Origin: Streptomyces sp. A0642
GTDB taxonomy: Bacteria; Actinomycetota; Actinomycetes; Streptomycetales; Streptomycetaceae
Assembly (NCBI RefSeq): GCF_004795105.1
Contig: NZ_SSBL01000012.1
Coordinates: forward strand, 119,053-183,052
Length of the DNA stretch: 64,000 nt
Reading direction: 5' to 3'
Shown here: one piece after another, positions 35,357-43,885 of the stretch
Layout: each line of letters begins with the position of its first letter
How positions within the stretch are numbered: the stretch's first letter is position 1
Position numbers and translations under genes: made by a program
Notes under the pieces: generated by a model
What the model saw: only the letters and a program-made list of their open reading frames with translations
Databases searched by the model: none
Told to the model about the DNA's origin: nothing

Positions 35357-36691
35357 GTGAGCGAGACCAGAGCGGCCAGGACCGGCGCGGGCGAGAGCGC
35401 CGAGAACGAGGTCGTCGACCTCTGTCGCGATCTCATCCGGATCGACACCAGCAACTACGGGGACCACTCGGGTCCGGGCGAGCGCGCGGCCGCCGAATAC
35501 GTCGCGGAGAAGCTGGCCGAGGTGGGCCTCGAGCCGCAGATCTTCGAGTCCCACAAGGGCCGCGCCTCCACGGTGGCGCGGATCGAGGGCGAGGACCCCT
35601 CCAAGCCGGCGCTGCTGATCCACGGCCACACCGACGTCGTCCCGGCCAACGCCCACGACTGGACGCACCACCCCTTCTCGGGGGAGATCGCGGACGGCTG
35701 CGTCTGGGGCCGGGGCGCGGTCGACATGAAGGACATGGACGCGATGACCCTGGCGGTCGTGCGCGACCGGATGCGCAGCGGCCGCAAGCCCCCGCGCGAC
35801 ATCGTGCTCGCCTTCCTCGCGGACGAGGAGGCGGGCGGGACGTACGGGGCCCGGTATCTCGTGGACAAGCACCCGGACCTCTTCGAGGGCGTCACCGAGG
35901 CCATCGGGGAGGTCGGCGGCTTCTCCTTCACGGTCAACGAGAACCTGCGCCTGTACCTCGTCGAGACCGCGCAGAAGGGCATGCACTGGATGCGGCTGAC
36001 CGTGGACGGCACGGCCGGCCACGGTTCGATGACCAACGACGACAACGCGATCACCGAGCTCTGCGAGGCGGTCGGGCGGCTCGGCCGGCACACCTGGCCG
36101 GTCCGGGTGACCAAGACCGTGCGGTCCTTCCTGGACGAGCTGTCCGACGCCCTCGGCACCCCGCTCGACCCGGAGGACATGGACGCCACGCTGGCCAAGC
36201 TGGGCGGCATCGCCAAGATGGTCGGCGCGACCCTGCGCAACTCCGCGGCGCCCACCATGCTCGGCGCGGGCTACAAGGTCAACGTGATCCCGGGGCAGGC
36301 GACCGCCCATGTCGACGGCCGCTTCCTGCCGGGGTACGAGCAGGAGTTCCTGGCCGACCTCGACCGGATCCTCGGCCCGCGGGTCAGGCGCGAGGACGTG
36401 CACGGCGACAAGGCGCTGGAGACCGACTTCGACGGCTCGCTCGTGGACGCGATGCAGATCGCACTCAAGGCCGAGGACCCGATCGCGCGCGCGGTCCCGT
36501 ACATGCTCTCCGGCGGCACGGACGCCAAGTCCTTCGACGACCTCGGCATCCGCTGCTTCGGATTCGCTCCGCTCAAGCTCCCGCCGGAGCTGGACTTCGC
36601 GGGCATGTTCCACGGGGTGGACGAGCGGGTGCCGGTCGAGGGCCTGAAGTTCGGGGCGCGGGTGCTCGACCGCTTCATCGACCACAGCTGA
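35357..36691 (+). CDS. M20/M25/M40 family metallopeptidase
   Basis: This 444-residue protein has the M20 zinc motifs in order: LLIHGHTDVVP, GRGAVDMKDMDA, FLADEEAGGTYGARY with the catalytic glutamate, a dimerisation insert (GTAGHGSM), and C-terminal SGGTDAKSF and MFHGVDERVP. It hydrolyses a peptide or N-acyl amino acid in the cytoplasm. The GTG at 35357 is preceded by GGAGGG at 7 bases spacing. The gene is the upstream neighbour of the chaplin pair, as in S. coelicolor. Confidence 0.92.
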   Translation: MSETRAARTGAGESAENEVVDLCRDLIRIDTSNYGDHSGPGERAAAEYVAEKLAEVGLEPQIFESHKGRASTVARIEGEDPSKPALLIHGHTDVVPANAHDWTHHPFSGEIADGCVWGRGAVDMKDMDAMTLAVVRDRMRSGRKPPRDIVLAFLADEEAGGTYGARYLVDKHPDLFEGVTEAIGEVGGFSFTVNENLRLYLVETAQKGMHWMRLTVDGTAGHGSMTNDDNAITELCEAVGRLGRHTWPVRVTKTVRSFLDELSDALGTPLDPEDMDATLAKLGGIAKMVGATLRNSAAPTMLGAGYKVNVIPGQATAHVDGRFLPGYEQEFLADLDRILGPRVRREDVHGDKALETDFDGSLVDAMQIALKAEDPIARAVPYMLSGGTDAKSFDDLGIRCFGFAPLKLPPELDFAGMFHGVDERVPVEGLKFGARVLDRFIDHS

Positions 36692-36825
36692 CCTTCCGGC
36701 GACTGAATCGCCGGCCACCACAGCCGACCTCGCGCGAGTAAATCGCCAGCCTGTACGTGTCTCACCGGAACGAGTGAAACGGGTGAATCGCTCGTAGCCC
36801 GATTACTTCTTCCTCGTTACAGGTG

Positions 36826-36850
36826 ATGCGGTCCGCGGCTGGGACCGCAT
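36826..36850 (+). other. Leader hairpin upstream of chpH
   Basis: ATGCGGTCC pairs perfectly with GGACCGCAT around a 7-base loop, ending about 10 bases before the AGGAGG ribosome site of chpH. It lies in the probable 5' leader and may affect mRNA stability or translation of this abundant surface protein. Confidence 0.45.
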
Positions 36851-36869
36851 TTGCCAACTAGGAGGAATA

Positions 36870-37103
36870 ATGATCAAGAAGATCGTCGCCGCTGCGGCTG
36901 TCACCGGTGGTCTGGTGCTCGCGGGTGCCGGCATGGCCGTCGCCGACTCGGGCGCCCAGGGTGCCGCCATCGGCAGCCCCGGCGTGCTCTCGGGCAACGT
37001 CGTTCAGGTTCCCGTCCACGTTCCCGTGAACGTGTGCGGCAACACGATCTCCGTGATCGGGCTGCTGAACCCGACCTTCGGCAACACCTGCGTCAACGCC
37101 TGA
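36870..37103 (+). CDS. chpH: Short chaplin ChpH
   Basis: This 77-residue protein consists of a signal peptide (IKKIVAAAAVTGGLVLAG, cleavage after AVA) and a single chaplin domain. The domain begins with GSPGVLSGNVVQVPVHVPVN, continues through CGNTISVIGLLNP, and ends GNTCVNA with the two cysteines of the family. Short chaplins assemble into amyloid fibrils that make aerial hyphae hydrophobic. A near-perfect AGGAGG ribosome site precedes the ATG. The long chaplin chpC follows 138 bases downstream. Confidence 0.96.
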   Translation: MIKKIVAAAAVTGGLVLAGAGMAVADSGAQGAAIGSPGVLSGNVVQVPVHVPVNVCGNTISVIGLLNPTFGNTCVNA

Positions 37104-37138
37104 CGTCGTGCGTCAACCCGCAAGGGTTTGAGCCCGCT

Positions 37139-37173
37139 CGGCCCCGGAGCGCACGCCATGTGCCCCGGGGCCG
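37139..37173 (+). terminator. Hairpin terminator between chpH and chpC
   Basis: CGGCCCCGG pairs with CCGGGGCCG, and the loop contains a second small stem GCAC/GTGC. It lies 36 bases after chpH and 68 before chpC, so the two chaplins may be transcribed separately or with partial readthrough. Confidence 0.65.
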
Positions 37174-37241
37174 TCGGGTCCTTTGCCTCCGCACGGTCAA
37201 GTCCGGGGGTATTCCGGAAGGTAGAAGGCAGGAAACAACCT

Positions 37242-38033
37242 ATGCGACAGGTCACGCGTAAAGGCCTGATCACCATGGCGGCTGCGGGCGGCGTGCTCGC
37301 GCTCAGTGGCGGTTACGCGCACGCCGACGCGGGAGCGGCCGGCGGCGCATCGAATTCCCCGGGGGTGCTTTCAGGGAATTCGGTACAGATTCCGGTCGAG
37401 GTACCGGTCAACGTCTGCGGCAACTCCGTGAACGTCGTGGGGCTGCTCAACCCGGCGGCGGGCAACGCCTGCGCGAACGGTTCGAACGGCGCCTCCGCGG
37501 GCCATCACGGGTCGGCCGCCGGCTCCTCGGGCAGCCACGCCTCGGGCAACCACGCCGCGGACCACGGCAGGACTTCGGACGGCCGCGGTCACGGCGGGCA
37601 GGCGGGCACCGGGAAGCACCGGGCCGTCGGCCACGGACAGGGGGGCGGAGCCACCGCGCAGGGGACCGCTCAGGGCTCGCCGGGAATCCTCTCGGGCAAC
37701 CAGATCCAGGCGCCCATCGACATCCCCGTGAACGCCTGCGGGAACAGCGTCACCATCGGTGGCCTGCTCAACCCCGCCCTCGGCAACACGTGCGAGAACG
37801 ACAGCACGCCGCCGCCGGTCGTCACGGTCCCCCCGGTCCACCACGAGACACCGAAGCCGCCGGGACCGCACACCGTCCCGAACGCGCCGGAACCGCAGAC
37901 CCTGCCGGCGAGCACGCCGCAGCTCGCGCACACCGGAGGGGGCGGGCTCGACCTGCTCATCCCGGCGAGCGCGGGTCTGCTGCTGGCCGGTGCGGGCACG
38001 GTGCTGTACCGCCGCTCCAAGGCCGCCGCCTGA
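37242..38033 (+). CDS. chpC: Long chaplin ChpC, sortase-anchored
   Basis: This 263-residue protein has a signal peptide and two chaplin domains: SPGVLSGNSVQIPVEVPVN with CGNSVNVVGLLNP, and SPGILSGNQIQAPIDIPVN with CGNSVTIGGLLNP. A His/Gly/Ser-rich linker separates them. A Pro-rich spacer and a cell-wall sorting signal follow: LAHTG, a hydrophobic helix and the basic tail YRRSKAAA. The LAxTG motif is that of Streptomyces class E sortases. It anchors chaplin domains to the wall to seed fibrils. The ATG follows an AGGA site; translation upstream of it lacks a signal peptide. Confidence 0.95.
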   Translation: MRQVTRKGLITMAAAGGVLALSGGYAHADAGAAGGASNSPGVLSGNSVQIPVEVPVNVCGNSVNVVGLLNPAAGNACANGSNGASAGHHGSAAGSSGSHASGNHAADHGRTSDGRGHGGQAGTGKHRAVGHGQGGGATAQGTAQGSPGILSGNQIQAPIDIPVNACGNSVTIGGLLNPALGNTCENDSTPPPVVTVPPVHHETPKPPGPHTVPNAPEPQTLPASTPQLAHTGGGGLDLLIPASAGLLLAGAGTVLYRRSKAAA

Positions 38034-38056
38034 CGGCAGCGGTCAGCACGGCGAAG

Positions 38057-38088
38057 GGAACGGGCCCCGCGGCAGCGGGGCCCGTTCC
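38057..38088. terminator. Bidirectional terminator after chpC
   Basis: A perfect 14-bp stem (GGAACGGGCCCCGC and complement) with a GGCA loop lies between the convergent chpC and DUF5703 stops. Confidence 0.82.
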
Positions 38089-38091
38089 GTC

Positions 38092-38280
38092 TCACCAGGT
38101 GGCCCGCAGCTGGCGGATGATCCGCCGCCGCAGCCGCACCCGGCGGCTGCCGTCCAGGCGCAGCGTCAGTCGGTCCAGCTCCCAGTGCCCGTACTCGGCA
38201 TGGTCGGTCAACAGGCGGGCGGTCTCCTTCCGGGACACCCCGCGCGGCACGTACACGTCGACAAATTCGTATTCCGGCAT
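38092..38280 (-). CDS. DUF5703 small protein
   Basis: This 62-residue protein reads PEYEFVDVYVPRGVSRKETA, then LLTDHAEYGHWELDRLTL, then a basic RRVRLRRRIIRQLR tail. It matches the conserved Streptomyces DUF5703 family. The aromatic, acidic N-terminal half and strongly basic C-terminal half suggest nucleic-acid or protein binding, but no function is known. It diverges from the next gene with 47 bases between starts. Confidence 0.78.
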   Translation of the reverse strand: MPEYEFVDVYVPRGVSRKETARLLTDHAEYGHWELDRLTLRLDGSRRVRLRRRIIRQLRATW

Positions 38281-38327
38281 CGCATCTATTGTGCGGGCAG
38301 AGCCCGTGTACGGATAGCGTCTGCCCT

Positions 38328-38990
38328 ATGTCTGATGCTGCGCAGCCCACCGCTGCCGAGGTACGCGCCGCCGCCGATGCGGTCAAAGCCGCGATCGACC
38401 ACCACCTCGCGGCGGTCGAACGCCGGTCCGGGGACGACGACCCCGCCGTGTACGACGCGTTCAACGCACTGGCCGCTGCGGCCGAGGTCTACGACGAACT
38501 CCTCTACGACCGGCATGACGAGGTCACCCCGTTCGAGATTCCGGGGGCGGAGGACTCCCTGCCGCCGTACAGCGGCCCGGAGGAGCCGAACGCGCTGAGC
38601 GTGCTGATCCGCCGCGACTACGCGGTGGTGGAGCCGCAGCGGCTGCTCGCGCAGGCGCAGCGCCTGGCCGACGTGGAGGCCGACGACCGGGAAGGGGAGG
38701 GCGCGGCCGTGGTCGGCGGAAGCGTGCATGCGGCGCTGGGGGTGTTGTTCGGGGAGTACGAGGCGGACGAGATCGCCTCCCGGCACGCGGAGTTCGGTCT
38801 GGAGGAGGGCGACTCGACGCTCTGGGTCGCGGCCGCGGAGGAGCTGCCGGAACCGGGGGAGTGGCTGGGCGCCCCGTTCGACGACGCGGACCCCCAGCTG
38901 GTGGTCTGCCGCTTCGACGTCAGCGCGGTGTTCGACGACGACGACGATCTCGACGAGGAACTCGGCGGTCTGGCGAGGGGCCGGAGCTGA
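38328..38990 (+). CDS. Conserved hypothetical acidic protein
   Basis: This 220-residue soluble protein has no recognised domain. It is helical and very acidic, with long runs of Asp at the C terminus (FDDDDDLDEELGGL) and Ala/Asp-rich helices (AEVRAAADAVKAAIDHHLAA). The ATG at 38328 begins the conserved-looking part. It is convergent with the helicase-like gene. Function unknown. Confidence 0.78.
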   Translation: MSDAAQPTAAEVRAAADAVKAAIDHHLAAVERRSGDDDPAVYDAFNALAAAAEVYDELLYDRHDEVTPFEIPGAEDSLPPYSGPEEPNALSVLIRRDYAVVEPQRLLAQAQRLADVEADDREGEGAAVVGGSVHAALGVLFGEYEADEIASRHAEFGLEEGDSTLWVAAAEELPEPGEWLGAPFDDADPQLVVCRFDVSAVFDDDDDLDEELGGLARGRS

Positions 38991-39056
38991 TCCCTCGCCG
39001 CTGCCTCCGAAGGGCCGGATGGACACGACGCGTCCGCCCGGCCCTTCGGCGGGCCG

Positions 39057-41468
39057 TCAGCCCTCGGACGCCTCCAGCAGCGCACGCAGCCGCGTGGTGC
39101 GGTCCTGGGCGGGGGACTCGGCCACGGCACGGGGCAGCGCCTGGTCGACACCGTGCACCACGGACAGATGCCGTTCGCCCCGGCCGAACGCGGTGTAGAC
39201 CCAGGGGCGGCTCAGCCCCTGAGCCGCGTCACCGGGCAGGACGACGACGACCGCGGGCCACCGCATCCCCGCCGCCTGGTGGGCGCTGAGCGCCCAGGCG
39301 TGCCGGACGGAGGCGGCCACCCGCTCCTGCGGTACGACGACGGGGCTCCCCGCGCAGTCCAGGTGCAGTCCCTCGGCGTCGGCCGAGACGACCACGCCGG
39401 GCACGGTCCTGCCCGGCGCCGGGACATGGGCCACCCTGTCCCCAGGATCGAAACCGCCGAAGCGGCCCGGTCCGGGGTTGAGCCGCTGCTTGAGCGCCTC
39501 GTTCAACGCCCGGGTGCCCGCGGAGCCGCCATGTCCGACGGTGATGACCTGGGTCTGGGAGGACGGCACCCCGATGACGCGGGGCACGGAGTCGGCGACC
39601 AGCTGCACCGTGCGGTGCACGGCCTCGCCCGCGTCCCGCACGGGGACGATCACGACCTCCTTGCCCGGCGCCTCCACCTGGTTCAGCTCCCCGATGCCGA
39701 TGCCGGAGACCAGCTCGCCGATCGGCCCCGCGTCCGGGGTGCGGGAGACGACCTGGGGGCAGGCGCGGGCGGCCAGCACATCGGCGAACACGCGTCCCGC
39801 ACCCGCTGACCCGAGCACGCCCGGGTCGCCGCTCAACACCACCCGGGTGCCGTCGGCGAGGGACTCCACCAGCATCGCGCCGGTCTCGACGTCCAGCTGC
39901 GGGGCGTCCAGCACGACGAGCAGATCGAGGGCGAGCGCTCCCTCCTCGTCCCGGCCGGGGCCCTCGGTTCCGGAGAGCAGCCCGGCGAGGGTGACGGCCG
40001 CCGCGGGGTCCCCGACCGTCTCGGCCAGCCGCTGCCGGCCGTCCACGCTGTGGGTGGCGCCCAGGGCCCGCAGACCGAGACCGCCGGCGGCGGCGATCAG
40101 GGCCGCGGGTTCGGCTCTCGCCGCCTCGCCGCCCGTGTGGGCGACGAGGCCGTGGGCCGCGACCGTGCGGATCAGTTCGGCGGCCGACGGGGACGGGGCC
40201 GCGGCCGCGGCGTCCGACCAGTCGGCGTCCTTCTCGCAGGCGTTGACCAGCCGGGCGAGCCCGTCGGCGAGGCTCTCCTCCGCCAGCGCGTACCGGTCGA
40301 GGCCGAGGAGCACCTGGACCGGCTCCCGGCCGGCCGCCGGCTCCGCGGCTCCGTCGTCCGAGCCCGTCCCGCCGCTCTCCTCGTCCGTCTCCTCGGCGCT
40401 CTCCTCGCCCTCCGGGCCGTCCTGGAAGACCAGGACGACGCCCTCGGCGATGGCGTGCTGCACCGCCGCGTCGGGGTCGCTCACCGCCCGGCCGGCGAGC
40501 GCGGCGCGCACCTGGTCCGCGTCCAGCGCGGTGTGGCCCTGCAGCGTGGCCCGCTCCAGCAGCCAGCCCACCAGGGCGGCGGTGCGCCGCTCGTCGTCGG
40601 GTCCGCAGCCGGCGCCCAGCAGCGCCCGGGCGAACCCGTCGGCCTGCTCGGGGGCGACGCCGGGCAGTGACAGCAACCGCCACGGGTCCTCCCGCAGCGC
40701 CTCGTCGGCCTGTGCGCCGAGGGTGGCGGCCGCAGGCCCGGCCAGAGCCTCCGGAGCCCCTCCCCCGGCCAGCACGGCTGCCACGGCGGCGACGGCCTCC
40801 GGTGACGCGGCCCGGGGCGCCCGGGCGGGCTCGGGGGTCCTCTCCCGCGCCGGCGCCGGGGCGGGGACGCTCCGGCGGGCCGGGGACGGGGCGGGGGAGT
40901 CGAAGAAGGCGGTGGCGGGCTTGTCGCCGCTCTCCACGGCGCGTACGGCCGCCAGCAGATCGGCCGCCGGGCCGCTCAGCTTCGTACCGGCGGCGATGGG
41001 GCCCTCCTTCTCGGCCTTGCGCTTCTCGATCCGCTCCCGCAGCTCGCGCTGGGCGGCCAGCTCGGCCTCGGCCTCGGAGGGCGCCGCGGCAGCGGTGGCG
41101 TCACCCTCGGCGTTTCCGGCCGTGCCCGCCACGGCGTCACCCTCGGTGTTTCCGTCCGTGCCCGGTACGGCGTCACCCCCGGTGTTTCCGTCCGTGCCCG
41201 GTACGGCGTCATCCTCCGAAGGGCCGCCCCCGCCCGCCTCTTCGGTCCCACTCGCCGGGCCGGTCCCGTCGGTCCCTTCCGCCGCGTCCGAACCACCCGG
41301 GGCCGCGCGGCCGCCGGAACCCTCGGACGCAGGCGCAGGCGTGGAAGTGGGCGTAGACGTCTCCCCGTCCCCGGCCTCCCCGGCGGGTGAGGTGGCGGTC
41401 TCGTCCGCGGCGACGCCGTCGTCGGTGGCCGAGGATCCGGGGGATTCCCCCCGGGGAAGCGCAGTCAC
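39057..41468 (-). CDS. RecD-like helicase-fold protein with degenerate ATPase motifs
   Basis: This 803-residue protein begins with about 220 disordered residues, rich in Gly, Ala, Glu and Pro and including three 12-residue repeats. Helical-hairpin regions (SLPGVAPEQADGFARALLGA) and a RecD2-like motor fold follow. The Walker A position reads HTGGEAARAEPA instead of GGPGTGKT. Walker B reads LLVVLDAPQLD instead of VVDEASM. Motif III remains as LSGDPGVLGSAGAG, motif V as SAHQAAGMRWPAVVVVLP, and motif VI as VYTAFGRGERHLSVV. ATP hydrolysis therefore looks lost. The GTG start overlaps the stop of the aldo/keto reductase (GTGA). Confidence 0.75.
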   Translation of the reverse strand: MTALPRGESPGSSATDDGVAADETATSPAGEAGDGETSTPTSTPAPASEGSGGRAAPGGSDAAEGTDGTGPASGTEEAGGGGPSEDDAVPGTDGNTGGDAVPGTDGNTEGDAVAGTAGNAEGDATAAAAPSEAEAELAAQRELRERIEKRKAEKEGPIAAGTKLSGPAADLLAAVRAVESGDKPATAFFDSPAPSPARRSVPAPAPARERTPEPARAPRAASPEAVAAVAAVLAGGGAPEALAGPAAATLGAQADEALREDPWRLLSLPGVAPEQADGFARALLGAGCGPDDERRTAALVGWLLERATLQGHTALDADQVRAALAGRAVSDPDAAVQHAIAEGVVLVFQDGPEGEESAEETDEESGGTGSDDGAAEPAAGREPVQVLLGLDRYALAEESLADGLARLVNACEKDADWSDAAAAAPSPSAAELIRTVAAHGLVAHTGGEAARAEPAALIAAAGGLGLRALGATHSVDGRQRLAETVGDPAAAVTLAGLLSGTEGPGRDEEGALALDLLVVLDAPQLDVETGAMLVESLADGTRVVLSGDPGVLGSAGAGRVFADVLAARACPQVVSRTPDAGPIGELVSGIGIGELNQVEAPGKEVVIVPVRDAGEAVHRTVQLVADSVPRVIGVPSSQTQVITVGHGGSAGTRALNEALKQRLNPGPGRFGGFDPGDRVAHVPAPGRTVPGVVVSADAEGLHLDCAGSPVVVPQERVAASVRHAWALSAHQAAGMRWPAVVVVLPGDAAQGLSRPWVYTAFGRGERHLSVVHGVDQALPRAVAESPAQDRTTRLRALLEASEG
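41098..41205. repeat. Three tandem 36-bp repeats inside the helicase-like gene
   Basis: Three adjoining 36-bp units start at 41098, 41134 and 41170. The last two are nearly identical and the first is diverged. Each encodes 12 residues of the type PGTDGNTEGDAV in the disordered N-terminal region, so copy number can change without a frameshift. Confidence 0.88.
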
Positions 41469-42448
41469 AGCGTGCTCCAGTCCTGGTCGGGATAGCGGTG
41501 CACGGGCGCCGACACGTCGTCGAGCGCCTGGCAGATCTCGTCAGGAAGACTAAGCGCCTCCACTGACAATGCCTCCGTGAGCTGCTGCGCGTTGCGCGCG
41601 CCGATGATCGGGGCCACCACTCCCGGCCGGTCCCGCACCCAGGCCAGCGCCACCTGGAGCGCCGTCGTGGCCAGTCCCTCGGCCGCGGTCGCCACGGCGT
41701 GCACGATGCGGCTCGCCGCGTCGTCGAGATACGGCTCGACGAAGGGGGCGAGCAGTTCGGAGGCGCCGCGCGAGTCCGCCGGGGTCCCCGTGAGGTACTT
41801 CCCGGTCAGCACGCCCCGGCCGAGCGGGGAGGAGGGCAGCAGCCCCACACCGAGGTCGAGTGCGGCCGGCAGCACCTCGCGCTCCACGCCCCGCTGGAGG
41901 AGCGAGTACTCCATCTGCGTACTGGCCAGCCGGGTCCGCACACCGGGCGAGGCGAGCTGCCAGGTGGCCGCCTTCGCCAGCTGCCAGCCGCAGAAGTTGG
42001 ACACCCCCGCATACCGGGCACGCCCGCTGGACACCGCGATGTCCAGCGCCTGGAGCGTCTCGTCCAGCGGCGTCATGGGATCGAAGGCGTGGACCTGCCA
42101 CAGATCCACGTGGTCCGTGCCGAGCCGCGCCAGCGAGGCGTCCAGGGCGGCCAGCAGATGTCCGCGCGAGCCGTTGAACCTGCGGTGCGGATCGGCCACG
42201 CTGCCTGCCTTGGTCGCGATGACCAGATCGTGCCGCGGTACCAGCCCTCCCACGAGCTGCCCGAGCAGGTACTCGGCCTCCCCGCCGCCGTACACGTCGG
42301 CCGTGTCGACCAGCGTGCCCCCCACCTCCCAGAACGCCTTCAGCTGCTCGGCAGCGTCGTGCTCGTCGGTGTCCCGGCCCCAGGTGAGGGTGCCGAGCCC
42401 GATCCGGGACACTCGAAGGCCGGTGCGGCCGAGATGCCTCTGCTCCAT
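41465..42448 (-). CDS. Aldo/keto reductase
   Basis: This 327-residue TIM-barrel oxidoreductase has the AKR signatures GTLVDTADVYGGGEAE (catalytic Asp and Tyr), ATKAGSV (catalytic Lys), HVDLWQVHAFDP (His) and the NADPH-binding IIGARNAQQLTEAL. It reduces a carbonyl compound; the substrate is unknown. It is coupled to the downstream helicase-like gene by a 4-base overlap, an odd pairing that seems conserved in Streptomyces. Confidence 0.92.
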   Translation of the reverse strand: MEQRHLGRTGLRVSRIGLGTLTWGRDTDEHDAAEQLKAFWEVGGTLVDTADVYGGGEAEYLLGQLVGGLVPRHDLVIATKAGSVADPHRRFNGSRGHLLAALDASLARLGTDHVDLWQVHAFDPMTPLDETLQALDIAVSSGRARYAGVSNFCGWQLAKAATWQLASPGVRTRLASTQMEYSLLQRGVEREVLPAALDLGVGLLPSSPLGRGVLTGKYLTGTPADSRGASELLAPFVEPYLDDAASRIVHAVATAAEGLATTALQVALAWVRDRPGVVAPIIGARNAQQLTEALSVEALSLPDEICQALDDVSAPVHRYPDQDWSTL

Positions 42449-42563
42449 GGGCGCTGAGATTACTGGCCAGAGCCCCACGCGTCGCAGGCCTGTGGACAAC
42501 CGGCGCCCGGGTGGCCCCTGCCGGATGGCCCTCCCGCGCGCTAGAGTCCGGAACACAGGGACG

Positions 42564-42577
42564 TTACTGATCAGTAA
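42564..42577. promoter_or_regulatory. Perfect 14-bp palindrome upstream of LLM oxidoreductase
   Basis: TTACTGATCAGTAA is an uninterrupted palindrome ending 11 bases before the start codon and next to the ribosome site. It is AT-rich against its surroundings, which makes chance unlikely. A TetR- or MarR-type repressor site is the best reading. Confidence 0.6.
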
Positions 42578-42588
42578 GGGGAGCGGCT

Positions 42589-43641
42589 ATGCGGCTCGGC
42601 ATCAATCTCGGTTACTGGGGTGCGGGAATGGACGGCGACAACCTCGCCGTCGCGCAGGAGGCCGACCGGCTCGGCTACGACGTCTGCTGGGCGGCCGAGG
42701 CGTACGGCTCCGACGCGCCCACCGTGCTGTCCTGGGTCGCCGCGCAGACCGAGTCCATCGACGTCGGCTCCGCGATCATGCAGATCCCGGCCCGTCAGCC
42801 CGCGATGACGGCCATGACCGCGGCCACCCTCGACTCCCTCTCCGGCGGCCGCTTCCGCCTCGGCCTCGGGGTGTCCGGGCCGCAGGTCTCGGAGGGCTGG
42901 TACGGCGTCAAGTTCGACAAGCCGCTCGCCCGCACCCGCGAGTACGTCGAAATCGTCCGCAAGGCGATGGCCCGTGAGCGGCTGTCGTACGAGGGGCAGC
43001 ACTGGACGCTCCCGCTGCCCGGCGGTCCGGGCAAGCCGATCAAGCTGACCGTCCACCCGCAGCGCGAGCACATCCCGCTGTACATCGCCGCGATCGGGCC
43101 CAAGAACCTGGAGCAGACCGGCGAGATCGCCGACGGCGCCCTGCTGATCTTCCCGTCCGCGGAGCACCTCGAGGACACCGCGATGAGGTACCTGCGGGCG
43201 GGGCGCGAGAAGGCGGGCAGGACGATGGACGGGTTCGACGTCTGCCCGACGCTGCCGCTCGCCGTGGGCGACGACATCAAGGGCCTGGCCGACATGTTCC
43301 GGCCGTACACCGCGCTGTACGTCGGCGGCATGGGCAGCCCCAAGCAGAACTTCTACAACCAGCTCGCCCAGCGCATGGGATACGAGAAGGAAGCCGCCGA
43401 GATCCAGGAGAAGTACCTGTCCGGCGACAAGGCAGGCGCGGCCGCCGCCGTTCCGCACCAGTTGATCGACCAGACGACGCTGCTGGGATCGGTGGAGCGG
43501 ATCGCCGACCGGATGCAGGCCTACGCGGCCGCCGGTGTCACGACCCTGACGCTGGCCCCCGCGGGCTTCACGCTCGACGAGCGGATCGCCGCGCTGCGGG
43601 TCGGCACGGAGGCGCTGGAGCGGTCCGGGCTCGCCCGGTAG
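42589..43641 (+). CDS. LLM-class F420-dependent oxidoreductase
   Basis: This 350-residue luciferase-like TIM-barrel protein shows MRLGINLGYWG at the N terminus, AVAQEADRLGYDVCWAAEAY, VGSAIMQIPARQPAMTAM, LSGGRFRLGLGVSGPQVSEGWYG and a C-terminal TLTLAPAGFTLDERIAAL. These match actinobacterial F420-dependent reductases or dehydrogenases of the alkanal monooxygenase-like group. The ATG follows AAGGGGAG at 5 bases spacing. Its substrate is unknown. Confidence 0.9.
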   Translation: MRLGINLGYWGAGMDGDNLAVAQEADRLGYDVCWAAEAYGSDAPTVLSWVAAQTESIDVGSAIMQIPARQPAMTAMTAATLDSLSGGRFRLGLGVSGPQVSEGWYGVKFDKPLARTREYVEIVRKAMARERLSYEGQHWTLPLPGGPGKPIKLTVHPQREHIPLYIAAIGPKNLEQTGEIADGALLIFPSAEHLEDTAMRYLRAGREKAGRTMDGFDVCPTLPLAVGDDIKGLADMFRPYTALYVGGMGSPKQNFYNQLAQRMGYEKEAAEIQEKYLSGDKAGAAAAVPHQLIDQTTLLGSVERIADRMQAYAAAGVTTLTLAPAGFTLDERIAALRVGTEALERSGLAR

Positions 43642-43885
43642 ACCTGCCGCGGGCAGCGGTACGGCCGTGGTGGGGGCTCGGGGTTTCCTCCCCGCCACGG
43701 CCGCGTCACAGGGAACAACGCGGGCGGGGCGTGCGGGTTACGGGCCGTGCGGAAACGGTTCGCCAGAGGCGGGTGCGGCGGGGGAGGCGTCCCCCGTTCG
43801 GCCCAGTGGGGGAGCGCTCCTGTTGCCCGTCGGGGCCGGGAGGAATTGACTGTCGCTCGGCGGACGCCGCACGGAGGTGGCAGTG

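Noticed and set aside
41098..41205. CRISPR array
   Set aside because: The 36-bp units are contiguous with no spacers, lie in frame within a coding sequence, and no cas genes are present.
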